The position numbers were made by a program, and so were the translations under genes. Below, one piece after another: positions 19,777 through 29,720 of a stretch of DNA of 37,959 bases. The DNA is from Limimaricola litoreus (GTDB lineage: Bacteria > Pseudomonadota > Alphaproteobacteria > Rhodobacterales > Rhodobacteraceae): contig NZ_JAMYXC010000037.1 in assembly GCF_024159025.1 (NCBI RefSeq), positions 1-37,959 of the forward strand. Direction: 5' to 3'. Under the pieces are notes generated by a model that was given only the letters and a program-made list of their open reading frames with translations, had not been told where the DNA came from and did no database searches. How positions within the stretch are numbered: the stretch's first letter is position 1; every line of letters starts with the position of its first letter.

Positions 19777-20385
19777 TCAGAGGCCCTGGCCGGGCTTCAC
19801 GTCCTTCATCTCCAGCGCCTTGGCCGGATCGCGGTACATCTGCGCCAGGATGTCCTGGCGCTTCACGTCCTTGCGGTGCCGCATCGTCAGCACGATCGCG
19901 CCGATCATCGCCACCAGCAGCACGAGGCCCGCGAGCTGGAACAGCAGGATGTAGCGATCGTAGATCAGCAGGCCGAGGAGCTGCGTGTTCTCGACATCGA
20001 GCACGAAGGGCGCGGCGAGGCGCTCCTCATAGCCTTCGGAGTAGTCCCAGACGCCGAAGGCAAGCGCCAGCTGCATCAGGAGAACGACGCCGATCAGCAG
20101 CGCCAGCGGCATGTATTTCGCCATCTCCGCCTTCAGCTCGGCGAAATCGACGTCGAGCATCATGACGACGAAGAGGAACAACACCGCGACGGCGCCGACG
20201 TAGACGATCACCAAGAGGAGCGCCACGAATTCGGCGCCGACGAGGATGAACAGCCCGGCCGAGCTCAGAAAGGCGAGGATCAGCCAGAGCACCGAATGCA
20301 CCGGGTTGCGCGCGATCACGGTGAACAGCCCGCCGACGATCGTCGACAGCGCGAAGAGATAGAAGATGATGGCGGCGGCGGTCAT
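19777..20385 (-). CDS. nuoJ: NADH-quinone oxidoreductase subunit J
   Basis: A membrane subunit of complex I next to NuoK and NuoH. The 202-residue protein has five hydrophobic segments with the conserved core [33 protein letters not shown]-type block at about 45-78, which contains the pi-bulge helix of the family. The C-terminal 30 residues are polar. The start overlaps the stop of the CMD-family gene by four bases (ATGA). Confidence 0.97.
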   Translation of the reverse strand: MTAAAIIFYLFALSTIVGGLFTVIARNPVHSVLWLILAFLSSAGLFILVGAEFVALLLVIVYVGAVAVLFLFVVMMLDVDFAELKAEMAKYMPLALLIGVVLLMQLALAFGVWDYSEGYEERLAAPFVLDVENTQLLGLLIYDRYILLFQLAGLVLLVAMIGAIVLTMRHRKDVKRQDILAQMYRDPAKALEMKDVKPGQGL

Positions 20386-20792
20386 CGTGCGGTGTCCTTT
20401 CCGGTGTCCTCGCCCATGGCGTCGGTGGCAAGTTCCATCGCCTTGGTCATCGCGGGCACGCCGCCGAACACGCCCGCCTGGGCGATGGTCTCGGCGATTT
20501 CCTGTTTGGTGGCGCCCGCCTCGCGTGCGTGGCGCACGGTGAGGCGGATCTGGCTTTCGGCCTGCGCGCCGAGGATGGTCAGACCGGTCAGGGTCATCAG
20601 CAGCCGGGTCTTGGCGTCGAGCCCTTCGGGGTTGAGGGTGCGTCCCATGAACGCCTCCATCATCTCCTTGGGCATGGTCGGCCAGAGCTGCTCGAAGCCC
20701 TTCGGCGTGAAGCTCTCGAGCGCGGGATTCATCTGACGGGCCCAGTCCTGGCCCATCTTCATCATCTGCGCGAAGGGGTTCTGATCGGTCAC
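20382..20792 (-). CDS. Carboxymuconolactone decarboxylase (CMD/AhpD) family protein inside the nuo operon
   Basis: A 136-residue soluble alpha-helical protein from GTG 20792, with GAGGA seven bases upstream. The C-terminal half has the CMD-family core: [13 protein letters not shown] (67-79), [18 protein letters not shown] (82-99) and [17 protein letters not shown] (106-122), with His88. There is no cysteine in the whole protein, so it is not an AhpD-type CxxC peroxidase; it resembles the PcaC-like branch. No protocatechuate genes are nearby. It lies between nuoI and nuoJ, overlapping nuoJ, so it is co-expressed with complex I. Its function there is unknown. Confidence 0.8.
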   Translation of the reverse strand: MTDQNPFAQMMKMGQDWARQMNPALESFTPKGFEQLWPTMPKEMMEAFMGRTLNPEGLDAKTRLLMTLTGLTILGAQAESQIRLTVRHAREAGATKQEIAETIAQAGVFGGVPAMTKAMELATDAMGEDTGKDTAR

Positions 20793-20802
20793 GGTGTGAT
20801 CC

Positions 20803-21297
20803 TCAGCGGTAGGGCGCGTCGAGCTCGAGGTTGCGCGCGATCTCGGCTTCCCAGCGGTCGCCATTCGCGAGCAGCTTCTCCTTGTCGTAGTAGAGCTCCT
20901 CGCGCGTCTCGGTCGAATATTCGAAGTTCGGCCCCTCGACGATCGCATCCACCGGGCAGGCCTCCTGGCAAAAGCCGCAGTAGATGCACTTGGTCATGTC
21001 GATGTCGTAGCGCGTGGTGCGGCGCGAGCCGTCCTCGCGCGGTTCGGCGTCGATGGTGATCGCCTGCGCGGGGCAGACCGCCTCGCACAGCTTGCAGGCG
21101 ATGCAGCGCTCTTCGCCCGAGGGGTAGCGGCGCAGCGCGTGCTCGCCGCGAAAGCGCGCCGAAAGCGGGCCCTTTTCATGCGGGTAGTTCACGGTCGCCT
21201 TGGCGCCGAAGAAATACTTCAGCCCGAGCTTCATGCCCTTGGCGAAGTCCTGCAGCAGGAAATACTTGGCGGCGCGGGTATAGTCGATCTGCGTCAT
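20803..21297 (-). CDS. nuoI: NADH-quinone oxidoreductase subunit I
   Basis: A peripheral-arm subunit that carries clusters N6a and N6b and passes electrons towards N2. The 164-residue protein has two 4Fe-4S motifs: Cys65, 68, 71, 75 ([12 protein letters not shown]) and Cys104, 107, 110, 114 ([12 protein letters not shown]). The N-terminal amphipathic region fits membrane contact. It starts two bases after the nuoH stop and is followed after 10 bases by the CMD-family gene. Confidence 0.98.
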   Translation of the reverse strand: MTQIDYTRAAKYFLLQDFAKGMKLGLKYFFGAKATVNYPHEKGPLSARFRGEHALRRYPSGEERCIACKLCEAVCPAQAITIDAEPREDGSRRTTRYDIDMTKCIYCGFCQEACPVDAIVEGPNFEYSTETREELYYDKEKLLANGDRWEAEIARNLELDAPYR

Positions 21298-21299
21298 GC

Positions 21300-22340
21300 T
21301 CAGACTCCCATGGGCCAGCGGGCCCAGAACCCGCCGAGGACTTCGAATTTCGCGAGGAAGCTAACGATCACGACCCAGCCCAGCGACAGGGGCAGGAACA
21401 CCTTCCAACCGAGGCGCATCAGCTGGTCGTAGCGGTAGCGCGGGGTGATCGCCTTCACCATCGCGAAGATGAAGAAGACGAAGATCATCTTGAGCGCCAT
21501 CCACAGCACGCCGTCGGGCAGGCCGGGGATGGGCGACAGCCAGCCGCCGAAGAACATCAGCGACACCAGCGCGCACATCAACACGATGGCCACGTATTCG
21601 CCGATCATGAAGAGCAGGAACGGCGTCGAGGAATATTCCACCTGGTAGCCCGCCACGAGCTCGGATTCGGCCTCGGGAAGGTCGAAGGGCGGGCGGTTGG
21701 TCTCGGCCATGGCCGAGATCAGGAAGAGGAACAGCATCGGGAAGTGCGGCAGCCAGTACCAGTTGAACAGGCCGAAATCGCCGTCCTGCGCCGCGACGAT
21801 GGCGCCGAAGTTGAAGCTGCCGGTCGAGATGATGACGCCGACGATGATCAGGCCGATCGAGACCTCGTAGGAGATCATCTGCGCGGCCGAGCGCAGCGAG
21901 CCGAGGAAGGGATACTTCGAGTTCGAGGCCCAGCCGCCCATGATCACGCCGTAGACCTCGAGCGAGGAGACGGCGAAGACGTAGAGCAGCGCCACGTTGA
22001 GATCGGCGAGCACCCAGCCATCGGCAAAGGGGATCACCGCCCAAGCAATGACCGCCATGACAAAGGAGATCATCGGCGCGAGGAAGAACACCGGGCGATC
22101 GGCGCCCGCGGGCACGACCACTTCCTTGACGATGTATTTCAGAAAGTCGGCGAAGCTTTGCAGCATGCCGAAGGGACCGACCACGTTGGGCCCGCGGCGC
22201 ATCTGCACCGCGGCCCAGACCTTGCGGTCCACAAGCAGCAGGAATGCCAGTGCCACCAGAAGCGGCACGATCAGCAACAGTGACTGACCGAGGATCAGCA
22301 GCACGGCTCCGATGCTGGTTTCGGTGAAGAATTCGACCAT
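21300..22340 (-). CDS. nuoH: NADH-quinone oxidoreductase subunit H
   Basis: The membrane subunit that forms the quinone channel between the peripheral arm and the pump modules. The 346-residue protein has about eight helices and the conserved strings [20 protein letters not shown] (about 37-56) and [20 protein letters not shown] (about 208-227), which include the acidic loop near the quinone site. It starts 10 bases after the small lipoprotein gene and ends two bases before nuoI. Confidence 0.97.
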   Translation of the reverse strand: MVEFFTETSIGAVLLILGQSLLLIVPLLVALAFLLLVDRKVWAAVQMRRGPNVVGPFGMLQSFADFLKYIVKEVVVPAGADRPVFFLAPMISFVMAVIAWAVIPFADGWVLADLNVALLYVFAVSSLEVYGVIMGGWASNSKYPFLGSLRSAAQMISYEVSIGLIIVGVIISTGSFNFGAIVAAQDGDFGLFNWYWLPHFPMLFLFLISAMAETNRPPFDLPEAESELVAGYQVEYSSTPFLLFMIGEYVAIVLMCALVSLMFFGGWLSPIPGLPDGVLWMALKMIFVFFIFAMVKAITPRYRYDQLMRLGWKVFLPLSLGWVVIVSFLAKFEVLGGFWARWPMGV

Positions 22341-22350
22341 GGTGCTTCCC

Positions 22351-22743
22351 TCAGACCGTCGGGATGCCGTTCAGTCCGCAGTTGAGGACGGTGACTTCGG
22401 CATCGATCGTGCGCAGCCCCTCAGGCAGGGCCGGCGAGATGGTGTAAACAGCATCGGCGCGCCAGTTTCCAGCCGATTCATCGAGCTGGGTCCGCACGTG
22501 CCGGGCAAATCCGTAGCCCCGGATCAGGGCATATTGGGCGGCGGCGCACTCGGCATAGGCGATCACGTCCTCCGCCCCGGCGCCGCCGCTCATCGCGACG
22601 TGGAAGTTGACGAGGTCGCCGTCGAGCAGCCGCGTCTCCACGCCCTCATGCTTGAGCGCGCCCGCGCTCCCCCGTGCCGCCTCGGCCTGCGGGCCGCAGC
22701 CGGCGAGCAGGGCCGCAATGGCCGGGAAGAGCGCGCCGCGCAT
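22351..22743 (-). CDS. Small lipoprotein in the nuoG-nuoH gap
   Basis: A 130-residue predicted lipoprotein. The signal peptide ends in the lipobox LAGC with Cys16. The mature part has two more cysteines, Cys66 ([21 protein letters not shown]) and Cys122 ([14 protein letters not shown]), which could form a disulfide in the periplasm. I recognise the type from memory as a Rhodobacterales protein at this place in nuo clusters, but no function is known to me. ATG 22743 lies two bases after the nuoG stop; GTG 22749, overlapping that stop, is an alternative. Co-expression with complex I suggests an accessory or assembly role, which is inference only. Confidence 0.75.
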   Translation of the reverse strand: MRGALFPAIAALLAGCGPQAEAARGSAGALKHEGVETRLLDGDLVNFHVAMSGGAGAEDVIAYAECAAAQYALIRGYGFARHVRTQLDESAGNWRADAVYTISPALPEGLRTIDAEVTVLNCGLNGIPTV

Positions 22744-22745
22744 TC

Positions 22746-24770
22746 TCACTCGGCCGCGATCTTTTGCTGCCGACGTGCGCGGGCCTTGCCCGCAAGCTCG
22801 CCCATCAGCTCGCTGGCGCGGGCGACGGGGTTGGTGAGATAATGCTCGGCCACGATGCTTTCGAAATCGCCCAAGCTCTCGTCGAGCGATCCCAGCTCCA
22901 GCGGCTGCCACTCGTTCTCGGCCACCTCGTCGATCCGCGCCAGATGCGGATGCGCCTCGACCAGCTTCTGGCGCAGCTGCGCCAGGCTGTTCCAGGGCTG
23001 CACCGCGTCCAACTCCGCCGAGAGCGCACGCAGGATGGCCCAGTTCTCCTTGGCCTGCCCCGGCGCGAAGCCCGCGCGCAGAGCCAGCTGCGGACGGCCC
23101 TCGGTGTTGACGAAGAGCCCCTGCTCCTCGACCCAGGCCGCCGCCGGCAGGATCAGATCCGCGCGGTGCGCGCCCCGGTCGCCGTGGCTGCCCTGGTAGA
23201 TCACGAAGGCGCCCGAGGGCAGCGCGATCTCGTCGGCGCCCATGTTGTAGATCACCTCGGCCCCATCGAGCGCCGCCTCGACGCCGCCCTCATGGGTGGC
23301 GCCCACGTCCATCGCGCCGACGCGGGAGGCCGCCGAATGCAGCACCAGAAGCTTGCTCTCGGTGCGGTTGGCCAGCTCCATAGCATGGGCGAGAACCGCC
23401 TCGCCATCGGCGCCGGTCAGCGCGCCCTGCCCCACCACGACGACCGAAGGCTCGTCGAGCACGGCGCCGAAATCGTGGCCGAGCAGATCGGAGAGCGCCT
23501 TGCGACCCGTCCCTACGTGCTGCGCGTCATAGGTCAGATCGGCAGGCGCGCCGACATGGCCGACATTGGCGCCGGCGAGCCAGGCCTTGCGGATCCGTGC
23601 GTTGAGCACCGGCGCCTCGACGGCGGGATTGGTGCCGATCAGCATGATATGCTTCGCGGTGTCGAGATCCTCGACCTTCGCGGTGCCGACATAGGCCGAG
23701 CGGTTACCGCTCGGCAGCTTTGCGCCATCCGTGCGGCATTCGACGACGCCACCCTGCCCCTCGATCAACTGCTTGAGCGCGAAGGCGGCCTCGGTCGGGG
23801 CGAGATCGCCCACGAGACCCACGATCTTCCTGCCCTTCATCGCGGCGGCGGCGGCGGCGAGCGCCTCGGGCCATTCGGCCCGGCGCAGCTTGCCGTTCTC
23901 GCGGATATAGGGCGTGTCGAGCCGCTGGCGCGAGAGACCGTCCCAGACGAAGCGCGCCTTGTCCGACAGCCATTCCTCGTTGGTGCCGTCATGGTTGCGC
24001 GGCAGGATGCGCATGACCTTGCGGCCCTTGGTGTCGACCCGGATCGAAGACCCCAGAGCATCCATCACGTCGATTGTCTCGGTCTTGGTCAGCTCCCAGG
24101 GGCGGGCGTTGAAGGCATAGGGCTTGGAGACCAGCGCGCCCACGGGGCACAGGTCAATGATGTTGCCCTGCAGGTTCGAATCGAGCGTCTGGCCGAGATA
24201 GGAGGTGATCTCCGCATCCTCGCCGCGCCCGGTCTGGCCCATCTGGGAGATGCCCGCCACCTCGGTGGTGAAGCGCACGCAACGGGTGCAGGAGATGCAG
24301 CGCGTCATGTGGGTCTCGACCAGCGGCCCGAGATCGAGATCCTCGGTCGCGCGCTTGGGCTCGCGGAAGCGCGAGAAATCGACGCCGTAGGCCATGGCCT
24401 GGTCCTGCAGGTCGCATTCGCCGCCCTGGTCGCAGATCGGGCAATCGAGCGGGTGGTTGATGAGCAGGAACTCCATCACCCCCTCGCGGGCCTTCTTGAC
24501 CATCGGCGAGTTGGTCTTGACCTGCGGCGGCGCGCCCTCGGGTCCGGGACGCAGATCCTTGACCTGCATGGCGCAGGAGGCCGCCGGTTTCGGCGGGCCG
24601 CCCACGACCTCGACGAGACACATGCGGCAATTGCCGGCGATGGTCAGCCTCTCGTGATAGCAGAAACGGGGAATTTCGATCCCCGCGGTCTCGCAGGCCT
24701 GGATGAGCGTCATCGCCCCCGGCACTTCGATGACCTTTCCGTCGATGCTGACTTTGCGCAAATCGGACAT
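22746..24770 (-). CDS. nuoG: NADH-quinone oxidoreductase subunit G
   Basis: The large peripheral-arm subunit with three visible iron-sulfur clusters. The 674-residue protein has 2Fe-2S ligands Cys37, 48, 51, 66 (N1b), His106 with Cys110, 113, 119 (N5), and Cys158, 161, 164, 208 (N4). A molybdopterin-oxidoreductase-like domain without obvious cofactor function follows. The extra N7 cysteine cluster of E. coli NuoG is not seen. ATG 24770 gives the usual N-terminus [11 protein letters not shown]; the longer frame adds 11 arginine-rich residues. It is preceded by the longest gap of the operon. Confidence 0.97.
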   Translation of the reverse strand: MSDLRKVSIDGKVIEVPGAMTLIQACETAGIEIPRFCYHERLTIAGNCRMCLVEVVGGPPKPAASCAMQVKDLRPGPEGAPPQVKTNSPMVKKAREGVMEFLLINHPLDCPICDQGGECDLQDQAMAYGVDFSRFREPKRATEDLDLGPLVETHMTRCISCTRCVRFTTEVAGISQMGQTGRGEDAEITSYLGQTLDSNLQGNIIDLCPVGALVSKPYAFNARPWELTKTETIDVMDALGSSIRVDTKGRKVMRILPRNHDGTNEEWLSDKARFVWDGLSRQRLDTPYIRENGKLRRAEWPEALAAAAAAMKGRKIVGLVGDLAPTEAAFALKQLIEGQGGVVECRTDGAKLPSGNRSAYVGTAKVEDLDTAKHIMLIGTNPAVEAPVLNARIRKAWLAGANVGHVGAPADLTYDAQHVGTGRKALSDLLGHDFGAVLDEPSVVVVGQGALTGADGEAVLAHAMELANRTESKLLVLHSAASRVGAMDVGATHEGGVEAALDGAEVIYNMGADEIALPSGAFVIYQGSHGDRGAHRADLILPAAAWVEEQGLFVNTEGRPQLALRAGFAPGQAKENWAILRALSAELDAVQPWNSLAQLRQKLVEAHPHLARIDEVAENEWQPLELGSLDESLGDFESIVAEHYLTNPVARASELMGELAGKARARRQQKIAAE

Positions 24771-24958
24771 GGCAGGCCGCCCCTTTCCTCGCGTCGGACG
24801 CATGCCCCCGGCTGGGGGCTGCGATCGAGGGGGGTTCTAGCGCGGCTCGCCCGGTGATGCCAGACGCATCCACGTGCCGGATCGGGGAAAATTCGGGCCG
24901 TGAAGGGCAAAAGGGCCGCGGCATGCGCGCGCAGCCCTCCCTATCGCGCCCCGAGGGC
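24771..24958 (-). other. 188-base gap before nuoG with two hairpins
   Basis: No credible gene is seen. A 7-bp stem (24933-24939 with 24953-24959) overlaps the stop of the DUF5333-type gene, and a 6-bp GC hairpin (24804-24809 with 24814-24819) lies 34 bases before nuoG. Neither has a T run. I see no clear internal promoter. Confidence 0.5.
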
Positions 24959-25369
24959 TCACTTCAAAAGCGCGCCGATCTGGCTGCCCGCCGCGATCTC
25001 GGCCCGGCCCACGGCGCAATAGGTCGCCCAGTCGCCCTCGACCCCGCCCTTCTGACGCAGACGCGCGCGGGCCTCGGCTTCGAGCCTGTCCTTTTCGGCC
25101 TTGTCATCGATGAAGGCCGAAACCTGCGCCCGGCTGTAGCCAAGTTCGAAGGCATGGCTCCTGAGCGAGTTGAGATAGCTGATCCCGGTGAACCACCGCG
25201 CGTCGAGCTCGTCGCACTTGCGACCGATCTCATAGGCGATGGCGGTCGAGATCAGCCCCTCGCGGATCTTGGCGTTGTCGCGCAGCGCGGGCAGCGCCGC
25301 GGTCGCACCGGCGGCGATGGTGAAGCCGAGGATCAGCGCGGCGGTGCGCGCGATATGGGGGATCGTCAT
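24959..25369 (-). CDS. Exported DUF5333-type protein of the nuo operon
   Basis: A 136-residue protein with a Sec-type signal peptide (hydrophobic 10-24, likely cut after about ATA at residue 24). The mature part is mostly helical and has two cysteines, Cys52 (YEIGRKCDELDARW) and Cys118 (ATYCAVGRAEI). The pattern and location fit the DUF5333 family that I know from Rhodobacterales nuo clusters. ATG 25369 has the ribosome site GGAGAG; the longer frame runs through a non-coding-looking gap. Function unknown; a periplasmic accessory role with complex I is inferred from position only. Confidence 0.75.
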   Translation of the reverse strand: MTIPHIARTAALILGFTIAAGATAALPALRDNAKIREGLISTAIAYEIGRKCDELDARWFTGISYLNSLRSHAFELGYSRAQVSAFIDDKAEKDRLEAEARARLRQKGGVEGDWATYCAVGRAEIAAGSQIGALLK

Positions 25370-25373
25370 GAAT

Positions 25374-25437
25374 GGTCTCTCCGGTCGGGCCGGTTGCGGC
25401 TGCTCGTGCCACCGCTCCGGCGCTTCTGGGAGAGACC
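25374..25437 (-). promoter_or_regulatory. Possible Shine-Dalgarno-sequestering stem before the DUF5333-type gene
   Basis: On the minus strand GGTCTCTCC (25437-25429) is perfectly complementary to GGAGAGACC (25382-25374), 46 bases later. The second arm contains the ribosome site GGAGAG, seven bases before the ATG. Pairing would hide it. Confidence 0.5.
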
Positions 25438-25453
25438 TTGGCCCCACGGCGCC

Positions 25454-25466
25454 GATATTCAATATC
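25454..25466. repeat. AT-rich palindrome gatattcaatatc
   Basis: A perfect 13-base palindrome (centre 25460) in otherwise very GC-rich intergenic DNA inside the nuo operon. It could be a protein-binding site; no known consensus matches with confidence. Confidence 0.45.
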
Positions 25467-25508
25467 ACGCTGTGGAGAGGCGGTGTCCCGCGGCGGATCG
25501 CCGCCAGC

Positions 25509-25774
25509 TCAATCCCGGTTTCCGCCCTCGGCCTGCTCGGCCTCCTCGTGCTTCAGCTCGGCGGCGGTTTCGCCCTTGGCATGGGCAAGCCGCTTTTCGA
25601 CCCACGGCACCGCGACATAGGAGATCAGCGGCACGGTGAAGGCGGTGGAGATCAGGATTTCCAACCAGATCGGCACCCCCGGCGCGAGCCACGAGAACAG
25701 GTAGCTCGACACCAGGACCGCCGGGTAGACCGCGAGCCAGACGCCGAAATTCTTCAGCGCCTGATCGCGCCAGC

Positions 25775-25778
<4 letters not shown>
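25509..25778 (-). CDS. Small two-helix membrane protein between nuoF and nuoG
   Basis: An 89-residue protein with two hydrophobic segments (about 12-33 and 38-60) and a charged, Glu-rich tail. I recognise no named domain. Its start ATG overlaps the nuoF stop by four bases, so translation is probably coupled to nuoF. A 139-base gap follows. The length, helices and coupling are seen; a role as complex I accessory membrane protein is inferred. Confidence 0.75.
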
Positions 25779-27064
<1,286 letters not shown>

Positions 27065-27068
27065 CGGC

Positions 27069-27272
27069 TCACCTTTCGTCGTCCCGGCGCGCGCGCCAGG
27101 TTTGATATGTCATCCACAGACCCATGACGAACCCGGCAAGGGCCATCAGGTCGAACAATCCGCGCCAGCGCATCGGCAGATCGAGCGCGTTGCCCGCAAA
27201 CACCGTGATCATCCAGAACACGCCCGTCCCGGCAAGCACCAGCGCCGCCCTGCGTCCCGCGGCGCCGCTCAT
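27069..27272 (-). CDS. Small membrane protein, DUF5337-type
   Basis: A 67-residue protein with two hydrophobic helices (about 9-27 and 38-57) and a basic C-terminus ([13 protein letters not shown]). The pattern [20 protein letters not shown] fits the DUF5337 family known to me from Rhodobacterales nuo clusters. The start overlaps the stop of the H3TH gene by four bases, and nuoF begins four bases after its stop. Unknown function. Confidence 0.75.
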   Translation of the reverse strand: MSGAAGRRAALVLAGTGVFWMITVFAGNALDLPMRWRGLFDLMALAGFVMGLWMTYQTWRARRDDER

Positions 27273-28036
27273 GCCTTGCCCGTCAGCTCTCTGGCCTGCC
27301 CGATCCAGTCGTCGCGCAGGATGCGGCCCTTGAAGCCTTCGAGATGATCGTCGATCCAAGCCGCCTCGCCCTCGGACCACGAGGCGATCTGCGACAGATG
27401 CCAGACGCCGAGCCGGTTGAGCTGGTCCTCGAGCTTGGGGCCCACGCCGCGCAGGCGCTTGAGATCATCGGCCTCGCCGCGCGGGGCGTCGAGCAATTCG
27501 GGCGTCTCGCGCAGACCGGCGGCAACGCCATCGGGCATCTCGGGCGAAACGGTCTCGGGGCGCGACGCGGCCCGGTCGAGCTTTTCGGTCCGCGCGACCT
27601 CGTCGCCCAGATCCCCGGAGGTGTCCTTGTCATCGCCCGCGTCATCACCCGAGGCGACGTCCGCCTCGTCGGCGGACGTCGCATCCGTGTCATCGTCGAG
27701 CACCGCAGTATCGTTCAGCCGCGTCTCATCCTTCGCAGGCGCTTCGACACTTTCGGCCTCGCGGCCGCCGGCATCCGCGATGGCGGCATCAACAGGTGTG
27801 GCCGTATCGGGTCGGGTCACCGGTTTCTGCCGCTCCGGCGTTTCCGGCTCGTCGACCGCCTCGGCCTCCATGCCCGGGCAGACCAGCGCCAGCACGATCA
27901 GCGCCCCGGCCGCCGCCAGCAGCGCCGCGATCAGCAGCGATGAGAACCAGCCTCGCGTGCCGAGCGCCAGCACGATCCACAAGGCGACGCCCGCAAGAGC
28001 GGCGACGCCGATGGTGATGGTCCGACAGTTGTTCAT
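27269..28036 (-). CDS. Membrane-anchored protein with C-terminal H3TH/helix-hairpin-helix domain
   Basis: A 255-residue protein. Two N-terminal membrane helices (about 8-26 and 30-52) lead to a long acidic, low-complexity linker (57-185) and a C-terminal domain LKRLRGVGPKLEDQLNRLG (192-210) plus IDDHLEGFKGRILRDDWIGQA (228-248). The GVGPKLE hairpin belongs to the COG3743-like H3TH/helix-hairpin-helix type, often labelled DNA-binding, but it recurs in alphaproteobacterial nuo clusters, in some cases as part of NuoE. The start has a strong GGAGGA site. A scaffold or assembly function is as likely as nucleic-acid binding; neither is shown. Confidence 0.75.
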   Translation of the reverse strand: MNNCRTITIGVAALAGVALWIVLALGTRGWFSSLLIAALLAAAGALIVLALVCPGMEAEAVDEPETPERQKPVTRPDTATPVDAAIADAGGREAESVEAPAKDETRLNDTAVLDDDTDATSADEADVASGDDAGDDKDTSGDLGDEVARTEKLDRAASRPETVSPEMPDGVAAGLRETPELLDAPRGEADDLKRLRGVGPKLEDQLNRLGVWHLSQIASWSEGEAAWIDDHLEGFKGRILRDDWIGQARELTGKA

Positions 28037-28113
28037 GCCGCGTCCTCCGGGTGGCCGGGGCGGATCGCCCCACCCCTCGTCATAGGACGGATCGACGCCG
28101 AATCAAACGGATG

Positions 28114-28134
28114 CGCGGGCCATGCAGGCCCGCG
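28114..28134. other. Hairpin in the nuoE to H3TH gap
   Basis: A perfect 8-bp stem cgcgggcc/ggcccgcg with a 5-base loop lies in the 133-base gap after nuoE. No T run follows on the minus strand, so an mRNA processing or stabilising element is more likely than a terminator. Confidence 0.55.
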
Positions 28135-28169
28135 TCCTCGCCGTTCGTCTCCGATCGCCGATCCCAGCA

Positions 28170-29246
28170 TCACTTGTCTTTCGGCCGCTTCGACGACTTG
28201 TCGTCCTTGGCCGGATCGCCGGGCTCCTGGGTGCGGGGCGCGTTGTAGACGCCGCCCGGAGCGACCGGATCCGCGGCACCGGTCTTGCCCTCGGTCGTGT
28301 CATTCGCGTCCGTCGCGGGCGCGGCTTCGCCCGAGGGTGCCACCGGCTCGCCACCCTCGGGGGCCTCCTCGCCATCGATGGCGTTCTGCGGCTCCTCGGC
28401 GGGGAAATCGGCGGACACGGGCTTGGCCGCGCTCGATGCCGGGGCCTCCTGCTCGGTGACGCCCGAGGCGTCCGCCGGACGGTCATGCGCGGGCTCGGGC
28501 TCCTTGGGATCGAGCGGCGTCTCGACCTCGTGGTCGTCCTGGCGCTGCCACGGGGTGCGCAGCGGCTCTTCCGTGCCGTCGATCCGCTTGATCGTGTCGC
28601 CCAGCTTCACCGCCAACGCCACCGAGGCGTTGTGCGGATCGCGGTCCTCGGCCCCTTCGGCCAGAGAGGTCAGGTTGTCGAGCGGCTCGGAGGTGTAACG
28701 GCCGTTCTGCGGGCCGGGCACCGGCACCTTGCCCGCCGCCATCTCGTCGATGATCTCGGACAGGCGCTCGGTGGTCAGATCTTCGTAGTAATCCTTGCCG
28801 ATCTGGGCCATCGGTGCGTTGGCGCAGGCGCCGAGACACTCGACCTCCTCCCAGGAAAACCGCCCGTCCGCCGAAAGCTCGTGCGGCTTCTTGGCGATCT
28901 TCTCCTGACAGACCTTCATCAGGTCTTCGGAGCCGCACAGCATGCAAGACAGCGTACCGCAGACCTGGATATGCGCGACCGAGCCCACCGGCTGCAGCTG
29001 GAACATGAAGTAGAAGGTCGCGACCTCGAGTGCCCGGATATAGGCGAGATCGAGCATCCGCGCGACCTCTTCGATCGCGGGGCGCGAGAGCCAGCCTTCC
29101 TGCTCCTGGGCGCGCCACAGCAGCGGGATGATGGCGCTGGCCTGCCGCCCCTCGGGATACTTCGTGATCTGCGCCTCGGCCCAGGCCTGGTTGGCCGGGG
29201 TGAAGGCGAAGCTCTCGGGCTGTTCGGGGTGAAGTCTGCGCAGCAT
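28170..29246 (-). CDS. nuoE: NADH-quinone oxidoreductase subunit E with long disordered tail
   Basis: The 24-kDa-type subunit with cluster N1a. Residues 1-190 are the usual thioredoxin-like protein, with 2Fe-2S ligands Cys96, Cys101, Cys137 and Cys141 ([22 protein letters not shown]). Residues from about 190 to 358 are an Ala/Pro/Glu/Asp-rich tail without recognisable fold. The whole protein is more than 100 residues longer than compact NuoE proteins. The N-terminus [15 protein letters not shown] is typical of the group. It follows a small lipoprotein gene, and the H3TH gene comes next. Confidence 0.96.
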   Translation of the reverse strand: MLRRLHPEQPESFAFTPANQAWAEAQITKYPEGRQASAIIPLLWRAQEQEGWLSRPAIEEVARMLDLAYIRALEVATFYFMFQLQPVGSVAHIQVCGTLSCMLCGSEDLMKVCQEKIAKKPHELSADGRFSWEEVECLGACANAPMAQIGKDYYEDLTTERLSEIIDEMAAGKVPVPGPQNGRYTSEPLDNLTSLAEGAEDRDPHNASVALAVKLGDTIKRIDGTEEPLRTPWQRQDDHEVETPLDPKEPEPAHDRPADASGVTEQEAPASSAAKPVSADFPAEEPQNAIDGEEAPEGGEPVAPSGEAAPATDANDTTEGKTGAADPVAPGGVYNAPRTQEPGDPAKDDKSSKRPKDK

Positions 29247-29267
29247 TCGCTCGTTCCGGTATTCTGG

Positions 29268-29289
29268 GCGCCTCCCCTTCGGGCGGCGC
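29268..29289. other. Imperfect hairpin before nuoE
   Basis: GCGCC (29268-29272) pairs with GGCGC (29285-29289), and an inner CCC pairs with GGG, in the 69-base gap before nuoE. Confidence 0.4.
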
Positions 29290-29315
29290 GGATCATGTCA
29301 GGAGGGTCGTGGCCC

Positions 29316-29648
29316 TCAGATGCAGTTCGCGGTCAGCACCCGGATGGTGCCGTCATCGGTGACCTCGGCGCGGCCCTGCGCGGTCAGCTGGGGCCCGAGC
29401 TCCAGGAGCTGCTGCTGGGTCAGATTGGCCTTGAGCAGCACTTGCGCCACATTGTCGGAGGTGATGGCGCAGCCCTGCGCCTCGATCGCGGCGACCAGCC
29501 GGTCGGCCGGCGCAAGCGGCGCCGCGGCGGGCGCGGAGGCGCTGGCCACGGAGCCGACGCGTCCCTGCGCCCCGAGGTTGCCGATCTGCGCCCCTGCCGT
29601 GCAGGCTCCGAGCACCCCGAGCCCCAAAAGAGCCACCGTCATCCGCAT
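29316..29648 (-). CDS. Small lipoprotein between nuoD and nuoE
   Basis: A 110-residue predicted lipoprotein. The signal peptide MRMTVALLGLGVLGAC ends in the lipobox LGAC (Cys16). An Ala/Pro/Ser-rich linker (about 30-48) precedes a folded-looking part with Cys60 and Cys109, the latter next to the C-terminus. ATG 29648 is preferred because AGGA lies eight bases upstream; ATG 29657 would add MTA but places AGG too close. No named family is recognised. It should sit on the periplasmic face of a membrane, unlike the cytoplasmic NuoD and NuoE on either side. Confidence 0.75.
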   Translation of the reverse strand: MRMTVALLGLGVLGACTAGAQIGNLGAQGRVGSVASASAPAAAPLAPADRLVAAIEAQGCAITSDNVAQVLLKANLTQQQLLELGPQLTAQGRAEVTDDGTIRVLTANCI

Positions 29649-29682
29649 CGCCGTCATCCTGGAACGTCCCCGTCCTGTCTCG

Positions 29683-29701
29683 GGCCGGTGGTCCACCGGC
29701 C
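29683..29701. other. Perfect 19-base palindrome after nuoD
   Basis: ggccggtgg-t-ccaccggcc, centred at 29692, lies 20 bases after the nuoD stop (minus strand) in the gap to the lipoprotein gene. It can form a stable hairpin in RNA or a cruciform/operator in DNA. No T run follows. Confidence 0.6.
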
Positions 29702-29720
29702 GGTTATCCCGTCTCCGCCC

